Origin: Halopseudomonas xiamenensis
GTDB lineage: Bacteria; Pseudomonadota; Gammaproteobacteria; Pseudomonadales; Pseudomonadaceae
Direction: 5' to 3'
Assembly (NCBI RefSeq): GCF_014219065.1
Contig: NZ_JACLGO010000012.1
Span: 1-64,000, forward strand
DNA length: 64,000 bases
Each line of letters begins with the position of its first letter. Positions within the stretch are counted from its first letter, which is position 1. The position numbers and the translations under genes are program-made. This document shows positions 9,505-19,026 of the stretch, in pieces. The notes beneath the pieces are model-generated. The model did not search any database, was not told the origin of the DNA, and worked only from the letters and a program-made list of their open reading frames with translations.

Positions 9505-10149
9505 ATGAGTACCCGCCAATACAGCCTGTTCGACCGCCTGCTGTGCCAGTCCGAGCAGGCCATGCGCACCCTGGTGCCGGGCGCGGCCCAGGCCGGGCGG
9601 CCATCACCGGCACAGCACCTGCGTGCCGATGCGGTCACCGATGAGCAGCGCCGGCATGTGGCCGGGCTGATGCGCATCAACCACACCGGCGAGGTCTGTG
9701 CCCAGGCCCTGTATCAGGGCCAGGCGCTGACCGCCAAGCTGCCGGAGGTGCGCGGCCAGATGGAGCAGGCCGCCGCCGAGGAGATCGACCACCTGGCCTG
9801 GTGCGAGCAGCGCCTCGGCGAGCTGGGCAGTCGCACCAGTCTGCTCAATCCGCTGTTCTATGGGCTGTCCTTCGGTCTTGGCGCGGCGGCCGGCAAGATC
9901 AGCGACCGCATCAGCCTGGGCTTCGTCGCCGCTACCGAGCAACTGGTGGAGCGCCATCTGGACGATCACCTGCGCCAGTTACCGGAAGACGACCTCAAGT
10001 CCCGAGCGATCCTCGAACAGATGCGCGAGGATGAGATAGAGCACGGCAGTCAGGCGCTGCAGGCCGGCGGGGTGGTCTTCCCGCGGCCGGTGAAGGCGGC
10101 GATGAAGCTGATGTCCAAGGCCATGACCAGCGTCACCTACCGCATTTAA
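9505..10149 (+). CDS. coq7: 3-demethoxyubiquinol 3-hydroxylase
   Basis: A 214-aa di-iron hydroxylase acting late in ubiquinone synthesis at the membrane. The ferritin-like fold shows the paired iron motifs NHTGEVCAQ (about 58) and EEIDH (about 92) in the first half and VERHL...EDEIEHG in the second. The length fits the proteobacterial Coq7. ATG is preceded by GGAGAGATGAC-type ribosome binding sequence. Confidence 0.95.
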   Translation: MSTRQYSLFDRLLCQSEQAMRTLVPGAAQAGRPSPAQHLRADAVTDEQRRHVAGLMRINHTGEVCAQALYQGQALTAKLPEVRGQMEQAAAEEIDHLAWCEQRLGELGSRTSLLNPLFYGLSFGLGAAAGKISDRISLGFVAATEQLVERHLDDHLRQLPEDDLKSRAILEQMREDEIEHGSQALQAGGVVFPRPVKAAMKLMSKAMTSVTYRI

Positions 10150-10170
10150 AGCTCTCCCCCTCTCCCCCAA

Positions 10171-10196
10171 CCCCTCTCCCGCAAGGGGCGAGGGGA
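10171..10196. repeat. GC-rich palindrome after coq7
   Basis: CCCCTCTCCC / GGGCGAGGGG around a GCAA(G) loop: a 10-base stem with one mismatch, preceded by pyrimidine-rich tracts (10152-10168). It lies 22 bases past the coq7 stop, between the convergent coq7 and OsmC genes. It has no T-run, so it is more likely a dispersed palindromic repeat or a weak transcript end than a classic terminator. Confidence 0.5.
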
Positions 10197-10261
10197 GACT
10201 CGTGCCTGCACACTGGAAGCGCGCACACTGCACGATGAAACGCCAGCATCTCCAGCGCATC

Positions 10262-10684
10262 TCAGTCGATCTCGACGATCTCATAGTCGTGGGTGATCTC
10301 GACCCCGGCACGACCGAGCATGATCGAGGCCGAGCAGTATTTCTCGGCGGACAGTTCGACGGCGCGCTTGACCTGCGCTTCCTTCAACTGTTTGCCAGTC
10401 ACCACGAAGTGCACGTGGATCCGGGTGAACACCTTGGGCTCACTGTCGGCGCGCTCGGCTTCCAGCAGGGTGTGCACGTCACGAATGTCCTGGCGGCCCT
10501 TTTTCAGGATGCTGACCACGTCATAGCTGGCACAGCCACCCAGACCAATGAGCACCGTCTCCATCGGCCGCACGCCCATGTTGCGCCCACCGGCTTCCTC
10601 CGGCCCGTCCATGACGATGGTATGGCCACTGCCCGATTCGCCGAGAAACATGGCGCCGTCTACCCATTTGATATGCGCTTTCAT
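10262..10684 (-). CDS. OsmC family protein
   Basis: A 140-aa OsmC/Ohr-fold protein, thought to reduce organic hydroperoxides through paired cysteines. The first cysteine is in GLGGCASYDVVS and the second in AEKYCSASIML, the spacing expected for the YhfA-like OsmC branch. Start at 10684 gives MKAHIKWVDG, behind a GGGAGAG ribosome site. Longer in-frame starts run into the vfr promoter region and lack family likeness. Divergent from vfr. Confidence 0.88.
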   Translation of the reverse strand: MKAHIKWVDGAMFLGESGSGHTIVMDGPEEAGGRNMGVRPMETVLIGLGGCASYDVVSILKKGRQDIRDVHTLLEAERADSEPKVFTRIHVHFVVTGKQLKEAQVKRAVELSAEKYCSASIMLGRAGVEITHDYEIVEID

Positions 10685-10865
10685 TCCGCTCTCCCGCTGC
10701 AATGCGTTGTTCGCTGGCGGCGGAGAATAGCACACCGCCGGCACAGCGGCAGATGCTGGCCATTCCACCGAAAACTGGACATAATCCGGATTGGTCTCAT
10801 GAAGAGGCTGCAAGGATGCCCATGTTTGCATGGTCTGCCCGATCATATATGACAGGATGACAAGA

Positions 10866-11510
10866 ATGGTTGCTCTTTCCCTGCCCCCCAAGATAAAGAA
10901 TCTCGATGCGTTTCTGGGACAGTGTTATCGCCGTCGCTTCGCCCCGCGCAGCACCATCATTCACGCCGGTGACATTTCCGACCGCCTGTACTACATCGTC
11001 AAGGGCTCGGTCACCATACTGATCGAGGACGATCAGGGTCGCGACATGATCATCGCCTATCTCAACCAGGGTGATTTCTTCGGCGAGATGGGTCTGTTCG
11101 ACGAGGAGCAGGTCGAGCAGGACCGCAGCGCCTGGGTCAAGGCCAAGACCGAATGCGAAGTGGCCGAACTGACCTACGCCAAGTTCCGCGAAATCACCGA
11201 GCGTGACCCGGAACTGCTCTACGCCGTGGGCCGGCAGATGGCCGACCGCCTGCGCCGCACTACCCGCAAGGTCGGCGACCTGGCCTTTCTCGATGTCACC
11301 GGCCGTGTCGCCGCTACCCTGCTCGAGCTGTGCAAGCAGCCTGACGCCATGACCCACCCCGACGGCATGCAGATCAAGATCACCCGCCAGGAAATCGGCC
11401 GCATCGTCGGCTGCTCCCGCGAGATGGTCGGGCGCGTGCTCAAGACCCTGGAAGAACAGGAGCTGATCAGCGTCAAGGGCAAGACCATGGTGATCTACGG
11501 CACTCGCTAG
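10866..11510 (+). CDS. vfr: cAMP-responsive global regulator Vfr (CRP family)
   Basis: A 214-aa CRP/FNR-family regulator. The cyclic-nucleotide domain (about 18-130) includes [10 protein letters not shown]. The hinge helix carries [16 protein letters not shown], and the HTH is [20 protein letters not shown]. These match Pseudomonas Vfr closely, including its exact length from the MVALS start. I chose the third in-frame ATG (10866), which has AGGATG upstream. In Pseudomonas Vfr controls virulence, quorum sensing and catabolite functions with cAMP. Confidence 0.95.
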   Translation: MVALSLPPKIKNLDAFLGQCYRRRFAPRSTIIHAGDISDRLYYIVKGSVTILIEDDQGRDMIIAYLNQGDFFGEMGLFDEEQVEQDRSAWVKAKTECEVAELTYAKFREITERDPELLYAVGRQMADRLRRTTRKVGDLAFLDVTGRVAATLLELCKQPDAMTHPDGMQIKITRQEIGRIVGCSREMVGRVLKTLEEQELISVKGKTMVIYGTR

Positions 11511-11573
11511 GGCCTGCAGCCGGTGTCTGCCTGAGGTACAATCGCCGGACACTTTTCATCCGGCGAGGCAAGC

Positions 11574-12926
11574 ATGGGACTGAACAACGAGTGGATGCAG
11601 CGGGACATTTCGGTGCTCTGGCATCCCTGCACCCAGATGAAGGATCACGAACACATGCCAATCATCCCGATCCAGCGGGGCGAGGGCGTGTGGCTGCATG
11701 ATTTCGACGGCAATCGTTATCTGGATGCGGTCAGCTCCTGGTGGGTGAACATCTTCGGCCACGCCAATCCGCACATCAACCAGCGCGTCAAGCAGCAGCT
11801 CGACACCCTCGAACACGTCATTCTTGGCGGTTTCTCGCACCCGGCGGTGATCGAGCTGTCGGAGCGTCTGGTGGCGATGACGCCGGCGCCGCTGACCCGC
11901 TGTTTCTACGCCGACAACGGCTCCTCGTGCATCGAGGTGGCGCTGAAGATGAGCTTCCATTACTGGCTCAACAGCGGCAAGCCGCAGAAGAAGCGCTTTG
12001 TCACCCTGTCCAACAGCTATCATGGCGAAACCCTGGCCGCCCTCGCGGTGGGCGATGTGGCCCTGTACAAGGAGACCTACGAACCGCTGCTGATGGACGT
12101 GATCACCGTACCCTCACCGGATTGCTACCACCGCGAACCGGGCAGCAGCTGGGAAGAACACAGCCGGCTGATGTTCCAGCACATGGAGCGGACGCTGGCG
12201 GAAAACCACGAGCAGGTCGCCGCGGTGATCGTCGAGCCGCTGATCCAGTGCGCTGGCGGCATGCGCATGTACCATCCGGTGTATCTCAAACTGCTGCGCG
12301 AGGCCTGCGACCGCTATGGCGTGCACCTGATCCACGACGAGATCGCGGTCGGCTTCGGCCGCACCGGCAGCATGTTCGCCTGCGAGCAGGCCGGCATCAG
12401 CCCGGACTTCCTGTGCCTGTCCAAGGCGCTCACCGGCGGCTACCTGCCAATGTCCGTGTGTCTGACCACCGATGAGGTGTATCAGGCGTTCTATGACGAC
12501 TACGAGACCCTGCGCGCCTTCCTGCACTCGCACAGCTACACCGGTAACCCGCTGGCCTGTGCCGCGGCGCTGGCGACCCTGGAGCTGTTCGAGCAGAGCG
12601 ACGTGATCGCCAGCAACCAGGCGCTGGCCGCGCACATGGCCAAGGCCACTGCGCATTTCGCCGAGCACCCACATGTCGCCGAGGTGCGCCAGACCGGCAT
12701 GGTGCTGGCCATCGAGATGGTCCAGGACAAGGCCAGCCGCACCCCCTACCCCTGGCAGGAGCGTCGCGGCATCCGCGTCTACGAGTACGGCCTGCGGCAT
12801 GAAGCGCTGCTGCGTCCGCTGGGCAGTGTGGTGTACTTCATGCCGCCCTATATCATCACCCCCGAGCAGATCGACCACCTGGCCAGCGTCGCCTGGGAAG
12901 GTATCGAGCAGGCCACCAGGAACTGA
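11574..12926 (+). CDS. bioA: Adenosylmethionine-8-amino-7-oxononanoate aminotransferase
   Basis: A 450-aa class III PLP aminotransferase that makes 7,8-diaminononanoate from KAPA in biotin synthesis, with S-adenosylmethionine as amino donor. Typical BioA features are HPCTQMKDH near the N-terminus, AVSSWWVN, and the PLP lysine K284 in LCLSKALTGGY. The other bio genes are not adjacent, as in other Pseudomonas. It is followed three bases later by rsmE. Confidence 0.95.
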   Translation: MGLNNEWMQRDISVLWHPCTQMKDHEHMPIIPIQRGEGVWLHDFDGNRYLDAVSSWWVNIFGHANPHINQRVKQQLDTLEHVILGGFSHPAVIELSERLVAMTPAPLTRCFYADNGSSCIEVALKMSFHYWLNSGKPQKKRFVTLSNSYHGETLAALAVGDVALYKETYEPLLMDVITVPSPDCYHREPGSSWEEHSRLMFQHMERTLAENHEQVAAVIVEPLIQCAGGMRMYHPVYLKLLREACDRYGVHLIHDEIAVGFGRTGSMFACEQAGISPDFLCLSKALTGGYLPMSVCLTTDEVYQAFYDDYETLRAFLHSHSYTGNPLACAAALATLELFEQSDVIASNQALAAHMAKATAHFAEHPHVAEVRQTGMVLAIEMVQDKASRTPYPWQERRGIRVYEYGLRHEALLRPLGSVVYFMPPYIITPEQIDHLASVAWEGIEQATRN

Positions 12927-12929
12927 CCG

Positions 12930-13652
12930 ATGCGCGTCTCCCGCTTCTATCTGGACGCACCACTGGCCGAAGGCGAACAGTCGCTGGAAGGTGACCTGGC
13001 GCATTATGTCGGCCGGGTATTGCGGCTGGGCCCCGGCGCACCGGTGCAGATATTCAATGGCTCCGGCCAGGAATGGCCGGGCCAGGTGCTGGAGGTCGGC
13101 AAGCGTCAGGTGCGCATTGCCCTGGCCGCCGCCGTGGATGGCCAGGCCGAATCGCCACTGGCGGTCCACCTGGGCCAGGCCATGTCCCGTGGCGAGCGCA
13201 TGGACTGGGCGATCCAGAAGGCAGTGGAACTGGGCGTGACGCAGATCACCCCGCTGTTCACCGAGCGCTGCGAAGTGCGGCTGCAGGGCGAGCGGGCTGA
13301 CAAGCGCCAGCAGCACTGGCAGCAGATCGCGATCAGCGCCTGCGAACAGTGCGGTCGCAGCCGGGTACCTGTGGTGAACCCGCCCATGGCACTGAGCGAG
13401 TGGCTGGCCGGCCTGCAGGCGCAGCTGAAACTGGTACTGCATCATCGCACCGACCAGGACCTGCGCAGCCTGCCAGCGCCAACCAGTCTGGGGCTGCTGA
13501 TCGGTCCCGAGGGCGGCCTCAGCGCGGCGGAAATCGGCCAGGCCGAGGCCGCCGGCTTCCAGGCTGCCCGCTTCGGCCCACGGGTATTGCGCACCGAGAC
13601 GGCACCCGTGGTTGCCCTGAGCATTGCCCAGCAATTATGGGGTGATTTCTGA
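12930..13652 (+). CDS. rsmE: 16S rRNA (uracil-1498-N3)-methyltransferase
   Basis: A 240-aa SPOUT methyltransferase that methylates U1498 of 16S rRNA. The N-terminal PUA-like part is followed by the trefoil-knot SAM site LIGPEGGLSAAEI and the final RVLRTETAPVVAL motif, both diagnostic. It follows bioA in the same transcript. Confidence 0.95.
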   Translation: MRVSRFYLDAPLAEGEQSLEGDLAHYVGRVLRLGPGAPVQIFNGSGQEWPGQVLEVGKRQVRIALAAAVDGQAESPLAVHLGQAMSRGERMDWAIQKAVELGVTQITPLFTERCEVRLQGERADKRQQHWQQIAISACEQCGRSRVPVVNPPMALSEWLAGLQAQLKLVLHHRTDQDLRSLPAPTSLGLLIGPEGGLSAAEIGQAEAAGFQAARFGPRVLRTETAPVVALSIAQQLWGDF

Positions 13653-13724
13653 AATTGACCCTGTCCGGCGGCTTGGGTAATGTTCAGCCGTTTTTTCAAC
13701 CACATCATCATCCGAGGTAGCCCC

Positions 13725-13964
13725 ATGGCCCGAAAAAAAACCGCAGTCGATTTCGAGCAATCGCTGGGCGCCCTGCAAACCCTGGTTGAACGGCTGGAAA
13801 GCGGCGACCTGAGTCTGGAGGAATCACTCAGCGCCTTCGAGCAGGGCGTGACCCTGACCCGCGAATGCCAGCAGGCACTGACCCAGGCCGAACAGAAAGT
13901 CGCGCAACTGCTGGAACAGGACGGTCAGTTGAGCACCATGCCGTTCGAGGGCGATGCCCAATGA
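13725..13964 (+). CDS. xseB: Exodeoxyribonuclease VII small subunit
   Basis: A 79-aa helical subunit of exonuclease VII, which degrades single-stranded DNA. The family core [26 protein letters not shown] is present (cited here by its ends, FEQSL to LEESL, residues about 10-35). Start at 13725 is preceded by GAGG. Its stop overlaps the ispA start (ATGA), the usual xseB-ispA-dxs coupling. Confidence 0.94.
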   Translation: MARKKTAVDFEQSLGALQTLVERLESGDLSLEESLSAFEQGVTLTRECQQALTQAEQKVAQLLEQDGQLSTMPFEGDAQ

Positions 13965-14848
13965 ACGGCCTGGAGCAATATCTCAAGGCCTGCCAGACCC
14001 GCATCGACAGCTACCTCGAGCAACAGCTGGGCAACCCGTCGGCAAAGCTGGAACGGCTGTATGCCGCCATGCGCTACAGCGTCACCGGCGGCGGCAAGCG
14101 TATCCGGCCGATCCTCACCTATGCCAGCTGCGAGGCGTTCGGGGTCGGCGACACGCCGGTGGATGTAGCCGCCGCCGCAGTGGAACTGATCCATGCCTAT
14201 TCACTGATCCATGACGACCTGCCAGCCATGGATGATGACGACCTGCGCCGTGGTCGACCGACCTGCCACCGCGCCTTCGACGAAGCCACGGCGATCCTGG
14301 CCGGCGACGCGCTGCAGGCGCTGGCCTTCGAATGGATCAGCCAGGCCAGCAGCTGGCAGGCCGAGACCCGCCTGCGCATGACCAGCCTGCTGGCCCGGGC
14401 CGCCGGTCCCCAGGGCATGGTCGGTGGCCAGGCCATCGACCTCGGCGCGGTCGGCGGGCTGCTGGATCAGGACAGCCTGCAGGACATGCACCAGCGCAAG
14501 ACCGGCGCGTTGATCCGCGCCAGCGTGCAGCTCGGCGCCCTGGCCAGCGAACGTGCCGATGCCGGGCAACTGGCGGCGCTGGAGCAATATGCCGATTGCA
14601 TCGGCCTGGCGTTCCAGGTGCAGGATGACATCCTCGATGTGGAGGCCGACACCAGCGTACTGGGCAAGCAGCAGGGCGCCGATCTGGCCCGCGGCAAACC
14701 CACCTACCCGTCCATGCTCGGGCTGGACGGCGCGCACCGACTGGCTGACTCGCTCTGCGAGCAGGCCATCGCCGCGCTGCAGCCGTTCGGCAACGACGCC
14801 CAGCGCCTGCGGCAGATGGCCCGGTACATTGTGCAACGCCCATTCTGA
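13961..14848 (+). CDS. ispA: (2E,6E)-farnesyl diphosphate synthase
   Basis: A 295-aa all-helical prenyltransferase that condenses DMAPP and IPP to geranyl and farnesyl diphosphate for ubiquinone and undecaprenyl synthesis. The first aspartate-rich motif is [14 protein letters not shown] and the second is DDILD. The ATG at 13961 overlaps the xseB stop by four bases; longer in-frame starts lie inside xseB. Confidence 0.96.
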   Translation: MNGLEQYLKACQTRIDSYLEQQLGNPSAKLERLYAAMRYSVTGGGKRIRPILTYASCEAFGVGDTPVDVAAAAVELIHAYSLIHDDLPAMDDDDLRRGRPTCHRAFDEATAILAGDALQALAFEWISQASSWQAETRLRMTSLLARAAGPQGMVGGQAIDLGAVGGLLDQDSLQDMHQRKTGALIRASVQLGALASERADAGQLAALEQYADCIGLAFQVQDDILDVEADTSVLGKQQGADLARGKPTYPSMLGLDGAHRLADSLCEQAIAALQPFGNDAQRLRQMARYIVQRPF

Positions 14849-14956
14849 GCAGCAGTTCGCCCGGTGGCGACGGCCAGTGTTGGGCTAACGACCCTCATCG
14901 GTTAAACTGCGCCCTTGTTTCCTGCCGCTCCCAGCGGCAATCAGAGCCTTTGTTCG

Positions 14957-16840
14957 ATGCCTAGCACCTTCCACGACATACCCCTTGAACGTCCTTGCAC
15001 GCCCCTGCTGGACAGCCTGGACAGCACCGCACAGCTGCGTGAGCTGGATGTGGCGCAGCTGCCGGAACTGGCCGACGAGCTGCGCCTGTTCCTGCTCTGG
15101 AGCGTCGGCCAGACTGGCGGTCACTTCGGTGCCGGGCTCGGCGTCGTCGAACTGACCATCGCCCTGCACTACATCTACGACACGCCGGAGGACCGGCTGC
15201 TGTGGGATGTCGGCCACCAGGCCTATCCGCACAAGATCCTCACCGGTCGCCGCGAGCAGATGGCCACCCTGCGCCAGAAGGACGGCATCTCCGCCTTCCC
15301 GCGGCGCAGCGAAAGCCCCTATGACACCTTCGGCGTCGGTCATTCCAGCACCTCGATCAGTGCCGGGCTGGGCATGGCCATCGCCGCGCAGTTGCAAGGG
15401 CTGGACCGGCGCACCGTGGCGGTCATCGGCGACGGCGCCATGACCGCGGGCATGGCCTTCGAAGCGCTCAATCACGCCGGCGAGGTGGATGCCGACATGC
15501 TGGTGGTGCTCAACGACAACGACATGTCGATCTCGCACAACGTCGGCGGGCTGTCCAACTACCTGGCCAAGATCCTCTCCAGCCGCACCTATGCGCACAT
15601 GCGCGAGGGCAGCAAGAAGGTGCTGTCGAAGATCCCGCCAGCCTGGGAACTGGCACGCAAGACCGAGGAGACCGCCAAGGCCATGCTCGCGCCCGGCGTG
15701 CTGTTCGAGGAGCTGGGCTGGAACTACATCGGCCCGATCGACGGTCACGACCTGCCGACCCTGGTCACCACCCTGCGCAACATGCGCCAGCTCAAGGGCC
15801 CGCAGTTCCTGCATGTGGTCACCAAAAAGGGCAAGGGCTTCTCCCCGGCCGAGGCTGACCCGATCGGCTATCACGCGATCACCAAGCTGGAGCCCAAGCC
15901 GGCCAGCAACGGCCAGAGCAAACCGCGCTATTCGAACATCTTCGGCCAGTGGCTGTGCGACATGGCCGAGGCCGACGCCCGGCTGGTCGGCATCACCCCG
16001 GCGATGAAGGAAGGCTCCGACCTGATCGCCTTCAGCGAGCGTTTCCCGCAACGCTATTTCGACGTCGCCATCGCCGAGCAGCATGCCGTGACCCTGGCCG
16101 CCGGCATGGCCTGCGAAGGGGCCAAGCCGGTAGTGGCCATCTACTCGACCTTCCTGCAACGCGCCTACGACCAGTTGATCCATGATGTCGCGGTCCAGGA
16201 CCTGGACGTGCTGTTCGCCATCGACCGCGCCGGCCTGGTCGGCGAGGATGGCCCGACCCACGCCGGCAGCTTCGATATCAGCTACCTGCGCTGCATCCCC
16301 AACATGCTGATCATGGCCCCGGCAGACGAGAACGAGACCCGGCAGATGCTGACCACCGGCTTCCTGCACCACGGCCCTGCCGCCGTGCGCTACCCGCGCG
16401 GCACCGGACCGGGAGTCCCAGTCGATCCGGCCTTGCAGGCGCTGCCGATCGGCAAGGGCGTGCTCACCCGCCAGGGCCAGCGGGTGGCGATTCTCAACTT
16501 CGGTACCCTGCACGCCAATGCCCTGCTCGCCGCCGAGGCACTGGATGCCACGGTCGCCAACATGCGCTTCGTCAAACCGCTGGATACCGAGCTGCTGCAG
16601 CAACTGGCCGACGGCCACGAACTGCTGGTGACCCTGGAGGAAAACGCCATCATGGGCGGAGCCGGCAGCGCGGTGAATGAGTGGCTGCTGGACCAGGGCA
16701 TCCAGGTACAGGTACTCAACCTGGGCCTGCCCGACCTGTATATCGAGCATGACAAGCCGGCCAGCATGCTCGCCGAATGCGGCCTGGATGCCAGCGGCAT
16801 CGAGCGCTCGATCCGCGACCGCCTGTCCGCCGAAGACTGA
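14957..16840 (+). CDS. dxs: 1-deoxy-D-xylulose-5-phosphate synthase
   Basis: A 627-aa thiamin-diphosphate enzyme, first step of the MEP isoprenoid pathway (pyruvate plus glyceraldehyde-3-phosphate). The TPP motif [13 protein letters not shown], the transketolase centre ([13 protein letters not shown]) and the C-terminal transketolase domain are all in place. It starts at the ATG giving [10 protein letters not shown]. It follows ispA by about 110 bases. The ErpA encoded nearby is known to serve later enzymes of this pathway. Confidence 0.97.
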   Translation: MPSTFHDIPLERPCTPLLDSLDSTAQLRELDVAQLPELADELRLFLLWSVGQTGGHFGAGLGVVELTIALHYIYDTPEDRLLWDVGHQAYPHKILTGRREQMATLRQKDGISAFPRRSESPYDTFGVGHSSTSISAGLGMAIAAQLQGLDRRTVAVIGDGAMTAGMAFEALNHAGEVDADMLVVLNDNDMSISHNVGGLSNYLAKILSSRTYAHMREGSKKVLSKIPPAWELARKTEETAKAMLAPGVLFEELGWNYIGPIDGHDLPTLVTTLRNMRQLKGPQFLHVVTKKGKGFSPAEADPIGYHAITKLEPKPASNGQSKPRYSNIFGQWLCDMAEADARLVGITPAMKEGSDLIAFSERFPQRYFDVAIAEQHAVTLAAGMACEGAKPVVAIYSTFLQRAYDQLIHDVAVQDLDVLFAIDRAGLVGEDGPTHAGSFDISYLRCIPNMLIMAPADENETRQMLTTGFLHHGPAAVRYPRGTGPGVPVDPALQALPIGKGVLTRQGQRVAILNFGTLHANALLAAEALDATVANMRFVKPLDTELLQQLADGHELLVTLEENAIMGGAGSAVNEWLLDQGIQVQVLNLGLPDLYIEHDKPASMLAECGLDASGIERSIRDRLSAED

Positions 16841-16940
16841 CTTCGGTGGGTGGGACAGGCGCCTCAGACCAGACAAACACGGCATGAACCGGCCCGGCCA
16901 ATCCGGCATAATGCCCCTTTGAATTTTCCGGGCATACGCC

Positions 16941-18380
16941 ATGTTCTTCAGCAACGAGCGCCTGCAGTTTTTTCGGCCATTGACCAGCAAGTACCGCGAG
17001 CAGACCATCGAATGCCTGCGCCTGCTGCATGCGCGGCTATACGGCGCCAGCGCCGACTACGGCGAGTCGCTCAAGCGCGAGCAGGTAGTGGATGTATTCT
17101 GCGAGGCGCTGCAGCGCGCACCGCTGCTCGAGGGTGATGACGAGGAGCACGGGCGCTTTCGCAACAGTCGCGAACAGGCCGGCTGGATTCTCAACAGCCT
17201 GGTCGAGCATGGCTGGCTGGAACGCCAGGTCGACCAGGCCACCTTCCAGTCCACCTACCCGTTCAGCCGCCTGGGGCGCCTGTTCACCCAGTCGCTGGCC
17301 GAGGCGCTCAGCCACAGCGTGCGCACCCGCCATCGCAATACCCGCAACACCCTGAATGCGCTGTCGGCGTTCGCCGAGCGCGGCGAGGTCTACGACCTGC
17401 TGGATGCCCACGAGTACTCCGAGCGCATCATCGCCGACTTCACCGATATCATCGCCGAGCTGGAGGAACGCAAGCGCCAGCTGGTGCGCGAGGTCGAGGA
17501 CCGGCAACTGATACAGGAAGCCAGCGACCAGTTCTTCGAGTTCATGGAAAAACGCTTCCAGCCCGACCTGGCCATCCGCCTGTCCGCCGACAGCGTCGAG
17601 CGCCACCGCGAGCAGCTGTTGCTGCAGATCGAGCGTATCCGCCGCATGCCCGACGAGTGGAAGGCCCAGGCCGAGCGCGAGCTGCGCCGCCTGGCCCCGG
17701 ACCTGGTGCTCGACCAGCGCAGCTCGGTACTCTGGCGCCTGCTCGACAGTATCGACAGCCGCCTGCGCAACGCCGCCGACATCATGCTGCCGGCGCTGCG
17801 CAAGACACTGCAGAGCTTCACCCAGCGCGCCGACATCATCATCCGCCAGCTCAGCTACCTGCACAGCCAGCAGCACACCGATATCGTCGGCCTGTGCCGC
17901 GAGCTGGCCAGTCTGCCAGCCGATGAACAGGCCGCCCGCCTGGAAGCCGCCGGGCAGAGCATGGCCAGCGTCAACCTGGGGCTGGTCGATCCGGGCCAGG
18001 TACGCCTGCGCGAACGCCAGCAACGGCCACCGGTACATAGCCTGATGCAGGACCACGGCATCCCCGATGACGACACCCTGCATGATCTGGCCGTGCAACG
18101 CCTGCTGGACCAGGCGTTCAACATCAATGCCGGCAGCCTGCGCAACTATCTGCATGCGGCGCTGGGCGAGCAGCGGCGGATCGACAGCCGCGACCTGCCG
18201 ATCAACAGTGCCAGCGACCTGCTGGCTGCCAGCCACCTGATCGCACTGGCCAGCGCCGAGCATGCCGCGCGCGGTTTGCGGGTGCGCATCGAGCGCAGTG
18301 GCGAGGTACTGCGCGATGAATCCTACTTCAGCCGCCGCGACGGCTTCATTATCGAACTGGAACCCGACCACCATGCGTGA
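16941..18380 (+). CDS. mksF: Alternative condensin kleisin subunit MksF
   Basis: A 479-aa mostly helical protein matching the MksF/JetA kleisin: an N-terminal winged-helix-like region, then a long central helical/coiled part (about 140-330), then a C-terminal part ending in acidic residues. In MksBEF complexes the kleisin bridges the SMC heads and binds MksE. The gene order mksF-mksE-mksB with overlapping starts is the standard arrangement. Assignment rests on order and on the clear SMC-like partner more than on motifs in this protein. Confidence 0.82.
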   Translation: MFFSNERLQFFRPLTSKYREQTIECLRLLHARLYGASADYGESLKREQVVDVFCEALQRAPLLEGDDEEHGRFRNSREQAGWILNSLVEHGWLERQVDQATFQSTYPFSRLGRLFTQSLAEALSHSVRTRHRNTRNTLNALSAFAERGEVYDLLDAHEYSERIIADFTDIIAELEERKRQLVREVEDRQLIQEASDQFFEFMEKRFQPDLAIRLSADSVERHREQLLLQIERIRRMPDEWKAQAERELRRLAPDLVLDQRSSVLWRLLDSIDSRLRNAADIMLPALRKTLQSFTQRADIIIRQLSYLHSQQHTDIVGLCRELASLPADEQAARLEAAGQSMASVNLGLVDPGQVRLRERQQRPPVHSLMQDHGIPDDDTLHDLAVQRLLDQAFNINAGSLRNYLHAALGEQRRIDSRDLPINSASDLLAASHLIALASAEHAARGLRVRIERSGEVLRDESYFSRRDGFIIELEPDHHA

Positions 18381-19026
18381 CGCATTGGAAGCCCGACTGG
18401 GCGAACGCGGTATCAGCAGCGCCGACTTCTCCGAGCTGATGATCCGCCTGCTGGACCGCGGCGTACTGTGCCGCGACGAGAGCAAACGTGAGGCCGAACT
18501 GTACGACCGCTTCCTGCAGGTCCGCGAGCTGGTCGAGGACTACCTGGCAGTACTGCGCATCCGCCTGTTGCATGAACCGCGTTTCAACCTGCTGCGCATC
18601 TTCCCGCCCGGTGCCGAAGTGCCGGGCCTGCCCGATGCCGATGACGAGCCGGGCAGCGGCCTGCGCCAGCGCCTGAACCAGCAGGAAGTGGCATTGATCC
18701 TGGTATTGCGCGCAGAGTACGACAAGGCCCTGCGCGAAGGCCAGCTCGACGAGCAGGGTCAGGCGATGCTGTCGCTCGAAGCGCTCAACCTGAGCAGTCG
18801 CAACCTGCTCGGCCGCAGCCTGCCGGAAAGCCTCACCGAACGCCAGGCGCTGCTGCGCCGCCTGCGCCAGCTGCGCCTGATCCGCAGCCCCGGCGATGCC
18901 GAGCTGGATAATGGCGAAGCCTGGCTGACCATCCGCCCCGGCATCATCAGCCTGGTGACCGACAGTGTGCTGAATCAACTGAGCCGCCACGACGCCGATC
19001 AAGACCCTGAACAAGAGACGCCCTGA
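18373..19026 (+). CDS. mksE: Alternative condensin subunit MksE
   Basis: A 217-aa MukE/MksE-like protein made of winged-helix segments: a first at about 25-60 (DFSELMIRLLDRGVLCRDE) and a conserved C-terminal one (ERQALLRRLRQLRLIRSPG, then ITLV-like strand). It starts eight bases before the end of mksF and its stop overlaps the mksB start (TGATG), so all three subunits are translationally coupled. Longer in-frame starts lie within mksF and are rejected. Confidence 0.82.
   Translation: MRDALEARLGERGISSADFSELMIRLLDRGVLCRDESKREAELYDRFLQVRELVEDYLAVLRIRLLHEPRFNLLRIFPPGAEVPGLPDADDEPGSGLRQRLNQQEVALILVLRAEYDKALREGQLDEQGQAMLSLEALNLSSRNLLGRSLPESLTERQALLRRLRQLRLIRSPGDAELDNGEAWLTIRPGIISLVTDSVLNQLSRHDADQDPEQETP

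Noticed and set aside
10171-10196. Strong Rho-independent terminator after coq7
   Set aside because: The stem is good but no T-run follows; listed as a palindromic repeat instead.
14885-17008. 707-codon open frame on the minus strand
   Set aside because: It is the antisense shadow of dxs, caused by high GC, with no recognisable protein features.
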